Shown: positions 11,516 to 23,149, counted from the stretch's first letter. The stretch is 62,408 nucleotides of DNA from Perkinsus olseni (GCA_013115125.1 JABANN010000144.1:1-62408), one strand, 5' to 3'. Notes: generated from the letters alone by a model not told the origin. Numbers and translations: made by a program.

Positions 11516-14280
11516 CTACACCCGGGCTACCACTAACAGCATTATCAACCTCAGCCGGGGGGGCACACGACCGGGAGAATCATTATTAACTTCCGCTAAG
11601 ACCCGACCAGCCGCCCTTCGCAACTCCATCTCAACGTTCGGGTCATCACTGATGTACTCTAGTTGAGCAGCGGTAGGAGAAGAGCATACAGTAGAGGGCA
11701 TGGACGGTTGTGGACTGGGGTATAACACCACCGAAGGTGTGGGGGCTATAGGAGCGGGGATATTGAGTAGTTCTAGAGGGTCCACGGACTCGAGGTCAAT
11801 ACAGTTGTCATCCAAAGTATCATCATTTGCTGCGGCGGCGGCCCCCACAAGATCCCTCTCTTCCTCCTTCTTCCGACGACAGAGCTTGAAAAGCATCCAA
11901 GAGGTTAGGAATCCCAGAAAAGCGGCGAGAAGGACGCCACAGGCGATCCCTGCTATGGCCCCTGGACCGAGATGGTTGCCTGGCTTTACACTCGAACCAG
12001 AATCACTATTATCCGTTTCGCTAGGAGGCTCATCCCGAGGTTCTGAGAAAGGAAACCACGATTTCAAATCACGCTGACTCCAAGCGCTGCACTACTTGGC
12101 GTCTCCGTCAGAGGTTGAGGTTCGGGACTAGTTACCAGTCGTGTCGGTGGTGCCGGTTGGACCGAAGGGGCAGGTGCTGGTGGCGCTGGAGCAGGCATAT
12201 AAGGCTGGGTCGTCGGGTAGATGAAACCATCATGATCTAGAAAGAGATGGAAGAGGTTGATACGAGTTTGAGGAAGTTCGGGTTACCATTACCATCAGAA
12301 GCCACATCGTTGCTGTAGGTGACCAGGCGGTTGAATAAGGTCTCATTGTCACCCTCCTTAAGGCAGTAGTTGAGGTCAATGACTACTAGCTGCCCCACGT
12401 ACTGTCCAGTACTGTGATCATTGCCGAAGAGGACCAGGTCATAGGAACCCACAGAAAGGGAGTAGGGGGCGTAGGTGAAGACCTGAAAATCTGCTTGGCA
12501 CGCTGCTATAAGCGAACTTGTTATGCTATGAGTACAACACCAACTCTGGCAAACCCCCCAGAGAAAATCAGGAAACACATCAAACAGAGTACTGCAGAGC
12601 TACTGGAGCCTCTCATGACAGAAAACGCAGTCAGAGAGCCAGCGTGCAACCCGTGGCGCGGGCACCGTTTTGGTCCAGGGGCAGCTTTGTACAAGCCCCC
12701 CACTCATGCGTCTACCTCAACCACCGAACGCGGTTGGTTACTACCTTCACGACTACGGGATTCAGGGGATCCTCGGAGAGTATTTCACCTTCCTGGGTAG
12801 GGGCCTCACGCCGGGCTTGAGGACCAGAGAATCCGGAGTTGACTTCTTGGCCGAGGCCGGACCTACCAGAGGACCGACCTAGCGCAGAGTTGGACAGCAC
12901 TTCTCGAGAATCTTACATCACTCTGCGGCCATTCTTGTATATTGGATGGGCTATGAGAGTGGAAGCAGAGCTACGGGGAACGTACAGCGAGATCGAGCAC
13001 GCGTCCATTGAAGGGCACACTAGCTGTTTGAACCCAGCTGGCCAGGGTGTGGGGCCAGGCGTCGAGCGATCATCACTAGAAGGGGTAGCCGTCCCTGCAG
13101 GGATACCCTCGCTAGGAGGAGTAGCCGTCCCTGCAGGGATACCCTCGCTAGGAGGAGTAGCCGTCTCTGTAGAGATGGTAGAAGGAGCGACCGTCCCAAC
13201 AGTCGTCTCCCGTGTGGAAGAGGGAGCAGCCCCTCGGTCCCACTGCTGCTGCTGCTGCTCATCTGAGTCCTCCCCCTTCCCACTATCACCGTGACTCCTG
13301 ATGGTCGAGATGGCGCCCACCGACGGTTGCCCAGCGAACCTAAGCTGCGGCCCAGGGCTTCTCCCTTTCAGCCTAGTACCTACATAAACAGGGGATCTAC
13401 TCCGAGAAGAATCTAGTGGTAGACCGACAACTGCAACCCAATTCCACGACTCTCGCGACTACCATCAACCGCGGATCCTTTACAAAAACTACCACTGAAA
13501 AATCCTACTACAGTACGTCAATGCCATTACACAAGAAGGTCGAACGCCCCATATCGCCTGTCTATTCCCGGTTGTTATTACTAGGGGCCGCAAGAGCATC
13601 GGCAATAGCCCATGGAAGCAACAGGAATAATACGAGTAGGGGAGCGCTCCTATGGTGAAGGCGAGCTCCCATTCATAAGAATCAACCTGATGCACACCAC
13701 AAACATCCCTAACCGACACCACAGCTGAAGAGGTGCTAGCGCCACAGAGGGCCACTTAACAGCGTTCTGATTGACTGGCCTCAAGTTCAGTTGTTTCTCC
13801 CGCCTCGCTGCTTCTGAATATCCAACTTATCCGTGAACACAACCATCCGACTGGCAAAACTGACTCCTTTCGATAAAAGAATGGCGATCGTAAGCATGGG
13901 CCTCACGGAGTCCATGCGACTACGCGAAGGAGTGTAAGACAGATAGATGACCATTGCGATCACAGAAGACCCACCCCACCTCCGCTGCTGCAATTGCAGT
14001 ACACCGGGGTATTCGGGAGACGGTCACAATCAACGTTCTTGGTGTTCGACAGGCAGATCTCGAGAGGGCCTTTCCTGTGGGGCGTGTTGACATAGTACAT
14101 ATCCCTACACCTTTGAGGGAAGATGTTGCAGCGACATCCCACTCTAGTCTGGCCAGTTTTAGTGCAAATACCATCACCAACGTAGTCGCAGAAGGTAAGG
14201 CAGTCCAGTGGAACGATGACCTGTTCGCCCATGGAACTGGAAAGGATGCCGAGTAGCAGTGGAATGATGCGGTACAACAT
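11516..14280 (-). CDS. Type I membrane surface protein with mucin-like stalk, model incomplete
   Basis: The ATG at 14280 opens a signal peptide (MLYRIIPLLLGILSSS) followed by a Cys-rich segment (CLTFCDYVGDGIC, CRCNIFPQRC) to about 13990. Further minus-strand exons include a Thr/Ser/Pro-rich stalk with 12-residue repeats (12913-13300), a beta-rich segment (SYDLVLFGNDHSTGQYVGQLVVIDLNYC, split here as SYDLVLFGNDHS and YVGQLVVIDLNYC, about 12240-12490) and a Pro-rich linker (about 12085-12225). A last exon from about 12060 to 11516 has one transmembrane helix (IAGIACGVLLAAFLGFLTSW), a basic stop-transfer (KLCRRKK) and an acidic cytoplasmic tail. Exon junctions between these blocks are only partly resolved, and two genes remain possible. 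Function is unknown. Confidence 0.55.
13085..13176 (-). repeat. 36-bp tandem repeat, about 2.6 copies
   Basis: A 36-bp unit starts at 13085, 13121 and 13157. The first two copies are identical and the third diverges. On the minus strand it encodes the 12-residue unit PPSEGIPAGTAT within the stalk of the surface protein. The 12-codon length keeps the frame, so copy-number change alters stalk length only. Confidence 0.85.
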
Positions 14281-15415
14281 AGCCAATGAAAGAAGTGATT
14301 ATAACGCTCAAGATGATGACGGAGGAGATGAGCTGGCAGGAACCTAGCCGCCCCTTGCACGCATACTCTGCACACGCGTGCAAGTTCCGCCATACCTACC
14401 GACTAGTTGATTCGCTCCAGACCCCTTCCTAAGCGGACTCGGTTCAGTAGAAAGCTGGAGCGAATGAAATCGGCTGGTGTTGGCGTTATCGGGTTCGGGC
14501 TGCCAAAAGGATGTGCCCGGGAGAAGAAGACGAGCATGCATAGCGGTAGAGACGGATGCGCTCGCCGACGACAGCTTGTCTCACGGTAAGGGTCGCCTGC
14601 AATGTCTCTACGAGAACTCTACCCGTCGCCGCGTTACGCTAGCACCTATTCAGCTGTCCTCTGCAACCACCCCCGCCGCTACTGCGTATCATTCCACCGA
14701 ATACTCCCTCTTCAGCCTGATGCAGTCATTATGCGCTACTGCAGCACTAGGGCGCGTGCGGGCGTGCTGAAGACCAGAGCGCCACGGAACAACGGAGCTT
14801 CGCCCTCCTCAGCTCCTCCTCCATCACGGTAGCCCTACATCGCATTGGAGCGCGTATGATCAACCAGATAACGGTCAGAACCACCGAGGGGTCACCCTTA
14901 ACTTGCTATCACAAATACTGCGCGGCGGCGATTCTCACACCCATGAGCCTCGGCCATGGCAGTGCTCCTAGACCGGAAAGCCGTTATACATAATAATACG
15001 ATGAGCTAGAGAGCAGGTCAGGCTGTGAGCTCATGCCAACCACACTTTCGAAAACAGTCAAGTATGTAGGCTGCTCTTCTCATAGTGTGGGCTGCTGGCG
15101 TAGAGAGCTGAGGAAGCCTCTATTATTGTGCTACTGTCTCCCTGGCGGGGTCACGCCCAAATAGGGCCAGCCAGAGCTTCCAGTGCCCTGCTCCCCCTGC
15201 CTCCCCCACCACTCGCAAGGAATAGTCGCTGAGTACCCCTTTCTGCACACGACCCATGCCGCAAGATTTGAAATAACGAGTCATATCGTTCTAATCAAAA
15301 TGAATATCATCATCGGCGGCTGGCATTCCCTCTGTAGAGGGCTGCGCAGCTGCAGCAGCACCTTCTCTTCCAGGGGAGCTGTCACCCAGGCGGAATCCTG
15401 AGCATAGTACCACGA
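14281..15415. other. Intergenic
   Basis: Several short plus frames (14407-14832) and one at 15183-15401 lack domains or splice support. No gene is called. Confidence 0.4.
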
Positions 15416-16480
15416 CTAACACGCAGCGATGGACGGAGGGCTGTTGCTACCCTCTCCAGAGAAGGCTTGGAACGTCGAGCCTTGAGTACCGAACACCCCG
15501 CGATCGATGCCACTGCCCTCATTTCTCGAAGAATCCCCTCTAAGACGGCCCGGGCTCACGTTGTTGACCTGAGGGAAGTCGTGACCCTGCCGCTCTGAGA
15601 ACGGGGCCAGCCTGGCACGGTCCCAACGCCCGATGCGTGAAAGTGTTCGACAAGCCTCACATTGGTCGCCCCAGCTATGTAGCTGTCTCTAAGCTCCTTC
15701 AACAGGGTCCAACCGTAGTAAACGCTTGCCATGTTCAGCACTGGGTGCAGTATGGCAGCCAAATGAAGGTAGTTGACAATGAGGGGAGCTGCCCCAGCGA
15801 AGATGGGCCCGTGACCATACGCAAAACGCTCGATCAGGCCGAGGAACTGAGCACAGCCCGTGCCGTTGGCCCAGCCTATGGCGCGCTTCCCACTTGAATG
15901 GAGCCGTTGATGAAACAAATAATAGTGTAGCTAGGCAGCCAGGAGACGCCTTGAGGTTGGGTTGAATACCTAGAAAGAGAACGCCATAGGATAGATATGG
16001 TAGCGATGGCGCCGCCGAGGTAGTACATGCCAATGCCCGCCATCAACGTATTGACGAAGCCTGTTACCAGATCGCCCATCAGGAACTCTATCACACCTGA
16101 GGAGCCATGGCCAGCATGGTGTAGTAGATCTCGGTGAAGTACCCACCGAGGGAGCCTTGGAGGACACTGCTGATGAGAAGACCTTTCATGGCCGACTTAC
16201 CAGCGTCCCTAGCAGCAAGACCAAGTATTACGCACCGGGGAAGGCGACAAGGCAGCCAAGGGGCTCACGTTAATGGGAATCCCATCCGGTCTACTTCGAT
16301 AGTCAGTGGTATGACTATCGGTATACACGCCACAGCGAGGGGGACTGGGGCGGTAGCAGGTAAGGCCATGGCCGCCTGCATGCTCACCACTGTCGTGGAG
16401 AGGGGGCCTATCTACATACACAACGCCATGCCACCAACGAGAGTAGAGAGGATACATGTGCGGCTGCAGCTAGCCACGTT
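15416..16480 (-). CDS. Multi-pass membrane protein, family unknown
   Basis: Frame-consistent minus exons: about 16480-16420, 16269-16389, 16147-16208, 15970-16096, 15894-15930, 15628-15846 and 15416-15586, separated by introns of 30-60 nt. Joined, they encode several hydrophobic helices, for example PLAVACIPIVIPLTIEV, ISSVLQGSLGVIEFL and YYLGGAIATISILW. A Ser/Gly-rich soluble tail follows and ends in SPPSIAAC. The exon at 15894-15930 is only 37 nt. The N-terminal exon was not found. I do not recognise the family. Hydrophobicity continuing across every junction is the main support. Confidence 0.6.
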
Positions 16481-16642
16481 GTCACCCTATGAGCATGGAC
16501 TCCAAACCCGTAGGAGCGTGGTGCATGGGTGAGGGACGAATGAGTACAGGCAATAACAAGAACCGCAGCACAAGAGACTCTTCGGAATCCGCAACTCGCG
16601 GTTCATTCTTTAAGCGGCGAATGCGCTAACAAAAAGTACCAT

Positions 16643-17212
16643 CTAACTGTTCTCAAGTCCCCCCCAGACCACACGGAGACTACCCCTGGAGCTACAGTCC
16701 CTCTGCCTTGAATACCCATAGCATTCTGCGCCATCCCAGCAGTATTCACTCTCCGTCCTTCCCAATGCCCCGAGATTGCAACGATACGACCTCACCAACT
16801 GCATTATCCTATCATTCAACTTCACTGAAAGTAGAGAGCCCCTTTCCCTCCGACCCCTCTTCCCTTCCGCCGCTGGGGACGACGGCCCGAGCCAGAAGTT
16901 CCCGGTCTGAGGATGAGCAGTCACTGTGAGTCTGCGCATGGTCCTACCCTCCCTTGTGTCCGCTTGATCTTTGGCACTGCAACGTATCCGAATATGAACT
17001 CCATCCCAACGCTGCGGTCTGAGCTGCCCTCCGCCGCAGATGCCCACGAGGAAGAGGACATCAACGGTGTCAAATACCAGCGTGCACCCTACTACGGCCG
17101 TCGCGATATCCAGCGGGAGCTCAGCGGTAGTGCATTGACTAACAGACTGAACGCAAAAGGCCAAACTCGCCAGGCCAAAGGGCCAACACATTATCAACAT
17201 GTACTTCTTCAT
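16643..17212 (-). CDS. Possible hypothetical protein overlapping its upstream neighbour
   Basis: A 189-codon frame whose ATG overlaps the stop of the upstream gene (ATGA). Its first 60 residues are hydrophobic and cysteine-containing, and could be a signal peptide plus helix. The remainder is basic and low in recognisable features, and may be non-coding or interrupted by introns. It could equally be the 3' UTR of the 17209-17884 gene. Confidence 0.25.
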   Translation of the reverse strand: MKKYMLIMCWPFGLASLAFCVQSVSQCTTAELPLDIATAVVGCTLVFDTVDVLFLVGICGGGQLRPQRWDGVHIRIRCSAKDQADTREGRTMRRLTVTAHPQTGNFWLGPSSPAAEGKRGRRERGSLLSVKLNDRIMQLVRSYRCNLGALGRTESEYCWDGAECYGYSRQRDCSSRGSLRVVWGGLENS

Positions 17213-17884
17213 TCCGCACGAAGATGCTTCTGTCGTCTACTACCATTGTCCATCATCTCCGCCCTCCTCACCATCTCCTCCGCACTTGGACTGGGGTATG
17301 GCATTGGCCCGCTCACCGGTGCAGGATACGGGGCCGCTGCTGTCACTGTCATTGGGGCAGGCGTGGCCGGGAGGCTTACCATCACTCCACCCGTATCATC
17401 GGTCCCTTCAGCTGTGATGCAGAGTGTGTTCAAGACCCCTTCCCAGGTAACTTTCTTTGAACCGTCGAACCAGAACTTCTTCTGTTTTCTACGACGGACA
17501 TCTTCTGCGTGCGCCAGGGCTGCATCAAAGATATCTTTGCAAGTAGTCAGACCACTGGCTTCCGGTGGCGTGAACAATTGCATCAGATCTTGCGAACGGG
17601 AAAGGTACACTCGAGTGAACCTGAGCGACGCAACTTCAGCGCAGAATGGCGACACCCACTTACGCCTTCCCCTGGCCGCACGAAAAAGAGTCCAACTCGA
17701 AGGGACCGTGGTCAGGGTCATCATTCTGCCTCTTGATCGAAATAAATCTGTCATGTCCGATGTCCTGCGTGCAGGTGCCGGTGTCCGGCAGGTCACACCC
17801 CAGCAGGGCGATCGACATCGCTGCTGCGGCTACGACGACGAGTAGGATCCTAGTCTTGTACGTATTATGGGTACCACTAAGCAT
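17209..17884 (-). CDS. Signal-anchored hypothetical protein
   Basis: Two exons (17664-17884, 17209-17620) with a 43-nt intron give about 210 residues. The ATG at 17884 is followed by a hydrophobic segment (ILLVVVAAAAMSIALLGC) that looks like a signal peptide or N-terminal anchor. A soluble region with KKFWFDGSKKVTWEGVL follows, then a Pro/Ala/Ser-rich C-terminus. Donor GTAAGT and acceptor CTCAG are strong. A 310-codon plus frame lies antisense to the whole gene. I favour the minus strand because of the spliced frame and signal peptide. Confidence 0.5.
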
Positions 17885-18240
17885 ACTAGTAGGGGCCTTA
17901 AGGAGAACTGAGAAGAGATGGTTTGACCGAGCCCGGTAGATTGGTAACACAGGGCACCACCCGACACTTGAGAGCAATGGTGAATCAACACACGTACGCG
18001 TGGGGGAATATGGTAGCTAGCAGACTGAAACTGCTGATAGATCAACTTGTGCAGGTGCAGGAGCAACAATGAAGGGATCATATCTGACCAGCCTGAAACG
18101 CACAAGGCAATCAAATCCTCCTCGTGGCCGAATAGATGGGCGGTTGACTATGATGATGTGAGACCGAGTACCCCCGCCTACATCAACTTGAACTACTGGT
18201 TTTCCCGGGTCAGCCTCTGCCCATGGACCTGAAATGCTCA

Positions 18241-18618
18241 TCAGATGCGACGGGACCGGTGTCCGAGACTACCGCGTCCAGCTATGGTGTCCCTGAGGGG
18301 GAGAAGGGTTCCTAGGAACATGGACACTCCGAAAACGATACCAATGGCGATGAAGAGGCCTGACAAGTGAGGCGCTGAGTGGAGATAACTGACACTCGTA
18401 GGAAAAAAGATGGCAAGGGCTAGACTACGGGGTGATGCAGCAAAGGCAATCAGGGTTGGCGAGTGAGAGTTAAAGTACGCAGGATCCAAATGAAGCTGAC
18501 GCGGCTGCCAAATCCACTTGATCGCATATGTCACGCGTTGTAGGTTTGAAAACGCGAAGGTGTCAATTCCCACCATGCGATGAGGGCAGTGGTCCTCCGA
18601 TTGCCCATCCGATATCAA
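18241..18618 (-). CDS. Small membrane protein, C-terminal part
   Basis: The minus frame ends at 18241 and holds two hydrophobic segments (LIAFAASPRSLALAIFF and LFIAIGIVFGVSMFLGTLL) and a basic tail. A 36-nt in-frame intron between them is possible. Upstream exons toward 18,900 could not be joined. Family unknown. Confidence 0.35.
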   Translation of the reverse strand: MISDGQSEDHCPHRMVGIDTFAFSNLQRVTYAIKWIWQPRQLHLDPAYFNSHSPTLIAFAASPRSLALAIFFPTSVSYLHSAPHLSGLFIAIGIVFGVSMFLGTLLPLRDTIAGRGSLGHRSRRI

Positions 18619-19948
18619 AAGCAGTTAGCCCACATGATGAGGAGACTTTCGGCTGGATACTACACCATGAACCCTTCACGGTGTACCAACTCTTGGTACT
18701 CACGATACGGCAGACGATGGACAAGGAATCAGCATCATCGAGAAGCCTCAAACCCTACACTGTCGATCGCAGGCTACCCGCTTTTCGGTTGTGACCATTT
18801 TCGCCGCAGCATTTTGCCGAGATCGACGCAAGTAACCCAGGCAACGAGTCAGTATCGGTTGTATCCCATCACCCTATTGTTAAGAGATGGACAGTTCTTT
18901 GTCTAATATCATTCCAGGGACATGCGGATTGCACAGTGCCAAAATGGCCTTATGCCATGGCGACCAACACGGTATTCGACGAGACCGAAGAGGAGAATGT
19001 TAGTCAGGCCCGGTATCCTACACTTCAGCATAGCCGTTCGTGACTCATCCTCTCGCATACGCCGCATAGCAGCGAGCTTCGACTGGTCAGATGCTGTTCG
19101 GATGAACTGCATTGTTGTAACGCCACCTCAACGTCTTGAGCAGGACTACGTGGGATAAAACAAAGACGACAACTGAGGGATTCTGCCTGAGGGGAGAAGA
19201 GCTACTCGCGGCGTGCTGTACCCCGGCGTCAACACGAAGACCAACAGACACAGAAACAGTTCATCCGCATGCCCTCAGAAGGAGTCGAAGTTTTCCAGCA
19301 GTCGCCTGAATGACGAGGGTTCAGAGCCCCCCCCCCTAGCCGCAAGTCCTTACCTCGTTACGGGTGATGCCGGCGGTATATACCGCTTCTTGAACACATT
19401 ACGTGGATACGGTGCAGCATTCCTCTTCATCCTAGTGTCCAGTCGCATAGCTGAGCATGTATCGCCCGTTCGACACGACGCCCTAGCCTAGTACCTTTCT
19501 CTCGAGGCCTCAAAGTAAGTATCGCCCAGGAAAGGCCTAGCGCCACCCCAGCCAAATGCAGTGGGGACGAACGGGCAGAAAATGCGGACATTCAAAGCTG
19601 AAATCAGGATTAGGCCAACTCACCTGTCGTCAAGGGCGCCGAAAAACCGAACCTTGCGCTAGAGTTAGGTAAAAGAAAGAACGCGCAAGAGAGCAAGATG
19701 GTGGCGCATATTCGTTTTCCGTTGATTTTGATCTAGTCCAGCGGGGATCGCGTTGCGGACAAGAGTACATAAAGTAGCTCGCCTCCAAGTGTTGTGAGTC
19801 ACAGCCTGTGATTCTCGGCATCGTCACCAAGGTTCGGTACATGCTCGGTATTTGTGTAATCTTCCATGCTTCAGCCGTTGAAGCGAAGGCCTTCTTGCCG
19901 CAGAGATTTTGAACGCATGATCTTCACAGGGACCGTTCCCCCTTCGAC
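18619..19948. other. Unresolved region upstream of the aspartic protease
   Basis: Contains a 67-codon minus frame (18909-19112) and possible short minus exons near 19290-19480. None can be joined into a gene with confidence. From about 19790 the sequence is shared with 21570-21722 and probably holds the protease promoter. Confidence 0.4.
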
Positions 19949-21106
19949 ATGACACACCGCCCGACTTTTCTCCTCGCTTTGACGCTACAAGTCCGCTGTT
20001 CCGTCAGGTTGTTCGTCTTCTACGAGAGGGGTTACCTCCGCACTGAAATCGCTGTCAACGGCCAGATAGTCCATCCCATAGTGGACACGGGCTCTGTTAG
20101 CTTTCACGTTGTTGGTAAGAATTACTTCGAGGATTCTTGTCGACGTTACCCGCTCGACTGTTACAATCTAACCTTCAACGATCTCGTCGACCAGGCATTA
20201 GAGAGCTTCACGGGAGAGGGAAATGTAACAAAGATCTATAGCGGGATTAAGTATTCGATGCGCGCGCTGAGGAAGGAAGTTGAGATGGGCATTCCCGAAT
20301 CCATCAAAACAAGAATGAAATTCTATGCTGTTGTGGCTGTTCGGAGGCAGGTGGAGAGCTTGGAAACGGACACCAGGCCCCATGCGATCCTCGGCTTGGG
20401 TTACCCTCGAGAGGAGGCGAACTCCATTCTAGATCAGCTAGTAAAGCGCGGTATCATCAGCGATGAGAACCGAGTGTTCACCTTGATGCTGCCTGCTAGT
20501 AATTCAGGGATTGGTGAACTCACTCTAGGCAGTTTGAAGCCCGAGGATCCGCTCGAACCGGGCAGCCTAGTTTACTTGCCCATCTTGCATATAACCCGAG
20601 AATATGTGAAATGGAAGGTCATGATGTCTGCCTTATCCGTGGACGGTGGAGGCTGTTCCATTATCACGGGACCTGTCCTACTGGACTCTGGCTCCCCATC
20701 CCTAGCAGGCCCCGCTCATCAAGTTGACGAACTCGTGGGGTTCATCATGACGCGAGCGCGCGGGTCGAAGGGCGAAGAGGTGATTCGAAGGACTACGTCG
20801 GGTTCGTACTGGTTGCACTGTGATGATGTAAAGTATATTCCGAACCTCGAGCTGTCGTTCGATATAGACCAGAGCACATGGGGAAGCCTAACGATCAGCA
20901 GGGAGTATGTGGTGCAAAAGTTGAGTTACAGAAGAGGAATGTGCTCCCTGGTAGTCAGGACGCGGAATATCGACTTCTGGTGGCTGGGGGAGCCTTTCTT
21001 TCGGAATAGGACGATACGTTTTGATGCTCATAAGGGGAGGCTGGGTATGAGTCTTGTTCACCACAAGAAAGCGATTACAGTCTCGGACGCAGCTTCTGAG
21101 GTGTAG
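19949..21106 (+). CDS. Pepsin-like (A1) aspartic protease
   Basis: One uninterrupted exon of 385 codons. A short N-terminal hydrophobic segment (TFLLALTLQVRCSV) suggests secretion. The first catalytic motif is VDTGS (about residue 48) and the second is LDSGS (about residue 250), preceded by a hydrophobic strand as in bilobal A1 peptidases. The C-terminal lobe ends in the typical FRNRTIRFD strand. Both aspartates are present, so the enzyme could be active. No obvious Cys-rich propeptide is seen, and length fits a mature-like A1 enzyme. The lack of introns contrasts with most neighbours. A decayed tandem copy follows at 21723. Confidence 0.92.
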   Translation: MTHRPTFLLALTLQVRCSVRLFVFYERGYLRTEIAVNGQIVHPIVDTGSVSFHVVGKNYFEDSCRRYPLDCYNLTFNDLVDQALESFTGEGNVTKIYSGIKYSMRALRKEVEMGIPESIKTRMKFYAVVAVRRQVESLETDTRPHAILGLGYPREEANSILDQLVKRGIISDENRVFTLMLPASNSGIGELTLGSLKPEDPLEPGSLVYLPILHITREYVKWKVMMSALSVDGGGCSIITGPVLLDSGSPSLAGPAHQVDELVGFIMTRARGSKGEEVIRRTTSGSYWLHCDDVKYIPNLELSFDIDQSTWGSLTISREYVVQKLSYRRGMCSLVVRTRNIDFWWLGEPFFRNRTIRFDAHKGRLGMSLVHHKKAITVSDAASEV

Positions 21107-21722
21107 GATACCTGACGGGTGCCGCAGCCTGCGGCACTGCCGCACGTGAGGTAACCCCACCTTCAGTTGCGAGTCGCAACTTGCGACCAACTTCGACCTA
21201 TCCTTGTGTTCAATTGTCGCCGCAAGGAAGAACTCCTCCGTATGATGGTGAGTGTTGTTGTCGTAGTGGCACAGTCACTAAAACCGTCACTACATGTTTT
21301 GCGCTGTGATGTTCACATATCCGTATTAGTTGTTGCATGATAGTTAGTAACAATACAACGTCTACTCAGCCTAGCCCAGGCTCTGGGCTATCCGGTTACC
21401 ATCGAAGACAAAACAGCGGACCTGGCCTGCGCGGTTTTCTTTTCGTTCTATGTCTTGAGGTACGGCAGGCGAATCTGCTGATCGCAGACTGCGATTCGCA
21501 GTGCGATTATCACACCCAACTGCACTCTGGCAACGCGAACGTGGGAACCAGAGATTAGCTCACCTCCTAGTGCTGTGGCCCTTTTAGCATAGTCGCCAAG
21601 GATCGGTATATATTCGGTATTTGCGTTATCTTCCATGCTTGAGCCGTTGAAATTCAGCGAAGGCCTCGTTTTCGCGGAGATTTGAAACACATGGTATCCA
21701 CAGGGACCGTTCCTTCTTCAAT

Positions 21723-22440
21723 ATGACATATATGACATTTCTCCTCACTCTGACCCTACAAGTCCGCTGTTCCGTCAAGTTACCCGTCTTCTACGAGAGA
21801 GGTTACTTCCGCACTGAAATCGCTGTAAACGGGCAGAAAGTCCATCCCATAGTGGACACGGGCTCTGTTAGCTTTTATGTCGTTGGTGAGAACTACTTTG
21901 AGGATTGGTGCCGACGTTACCGCCCAACTGTTATAATCTGTCCCTCAACGAGCTCATCGATCAGACGTTACAGAGCGTCACGGGAAAGAGAAGTGTAACG
22001 AGGAGCTACGCTAAGCTCACAAGCTGTGTGCGCTCGCTGAAGAAGCAAGTCGAGCTGGGCGCTCCCGAATCCTTCAAAATTAAAAAGAAATTCGTTGTGG
22101 ATGGTCGGAGCAAGGCGGACCGCTTGGGAACGGAAGGGATGATGGTAAGTTTCTGGTTTTCAGACGGGTTTGTGGTTCGTTATAGACAACAGCACACGGG
22201 GAAGCCTTACGATCAGCGGGGAGTATGTGGTGCAAGAGTCGAGAGTCGAGAGACAAGAGAGGAAGCTGCTTCCTGGCAGTCGGAGCGCGGAGTATCGACC
22301 TCTGGAGGCTGGGGGCACCTCTCTTTCGGAATAGGACGATACGGTTCGATGCTCCTAGGGGACGCCTGGACATGAGTCTTATTCAGCACAAGGAGAAGGC
22401 GACAGGTTGGAACGCGGCTTCTGATAAAGAGATTTCCTAA
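21723..22440 (+). pseudogene. Decayed tandem copy of the aspartic protease
   Basis: The 5' third matches the intact gene closely (signal segment, FYERGYFRTEIAVNG, VDTGSVSF). A one-base loss near 21917 shifts the frame. An internal deletion of roughly 500 nt, between the counterparts of about 20360 and 20866, removes the second catalytic DSG motif. The 3' end (FRNRTIRFD-type strand) is again recognisable to 22440. Upstream and downstream flanks are also duplicated. The gene cannot make a bilobal peptidase. Confidence 0.85.
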
Positions 22441-22900
22441 CGGCTGCCGCACAATGTACGGCGTACATGTAGCGACTAACTCTGACCTATCCCTGTGTCC
22501 CATTGTTGCTGCGGGGAAGACCTCTATGATGATGATGGATGCTGATGTTGTAGTGGTCACTACGGCACTCACTACATGTTGTGCGCTGTGATGTTCACAT
22601 ATCCGTATCAGTTGCTGTGTGATAGTGAGGGACAGTACGACAAATACGCGTATGGGCGGCTCATTCCAACACGTTGCCTAGGAGGGCGTCATTTTCCGAG
22701 AGAATGCCCGTCGCTAATCTTCTGCCTAATGGAGCGTACTGAGAGTTCAGGTCAGACAGTACATTCTGTCGAACAGGCTGAGTTCAGGAGCATGGCTTCC
22801 AATTATCCAAGATTTACTCGCGAGTGTCTCGGGTAACTGACAGTTACTGCCATTCATGACCTCCTGACGCAACAACTATCGAGTTCCAATCGTACACACT

Positions 22901-23016
22901 CTCAAACTCATCAATACCCATGTCCGACACTCTTAGACTTATCAATACCCACGTCCGACACTTGTCCGACGGTCTGTAGAACGGTTCTCTGTAGTTCTCG
23001 ACTCGACTCGACTCGA
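22901..23016. repeat. Short tandem repeats
   Basis: Two copies of an about 30-bp unit (22901-22930, 22931-22960) share ATCAATACCCA and GTCCGACAC. A CTCGA pentanucleotide microsatellite follows at about 22997-23016. They lie between the protease copy and the 3' end of the retrotransposon. Confidence 0.7.
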
Positions 23017-23149
23017 AACTTATTGCCAGGCTTTACGGGCAGAAGCCCATAGCCCTATATACGCCCCGCGTTAGCGGCGGCCGATAAGACTAGACAAAAA
23101 CCGCACATAGTGAGTCATGTGAGGAGAGAGATAGTACACGAGATCAAGA

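Larger units (their letters stand above)
19790..22630 (+). repeat. Segmental tandem duplication containing the protease
   Basis: Sequence at about 19790-19948 reappears at about 21565-21722 (shared phrases such as TCTTCCATGCTT). Sequence at about 21180-21350 reappears at about 22470-22625 (GATGTTCACATATCCGTAT). The unit therefore includes promoter, gene and 3' flank, which dates the decay of copy 2 after the duplication. Confidence 0.75.

Noticed and set aside
16913-17845. 310-codon plus-strand ORF as a gene
   Set aside because: Antisense to a spliced gene with a signal peptide and strong splice sites; no domain. Kept only as an observation.
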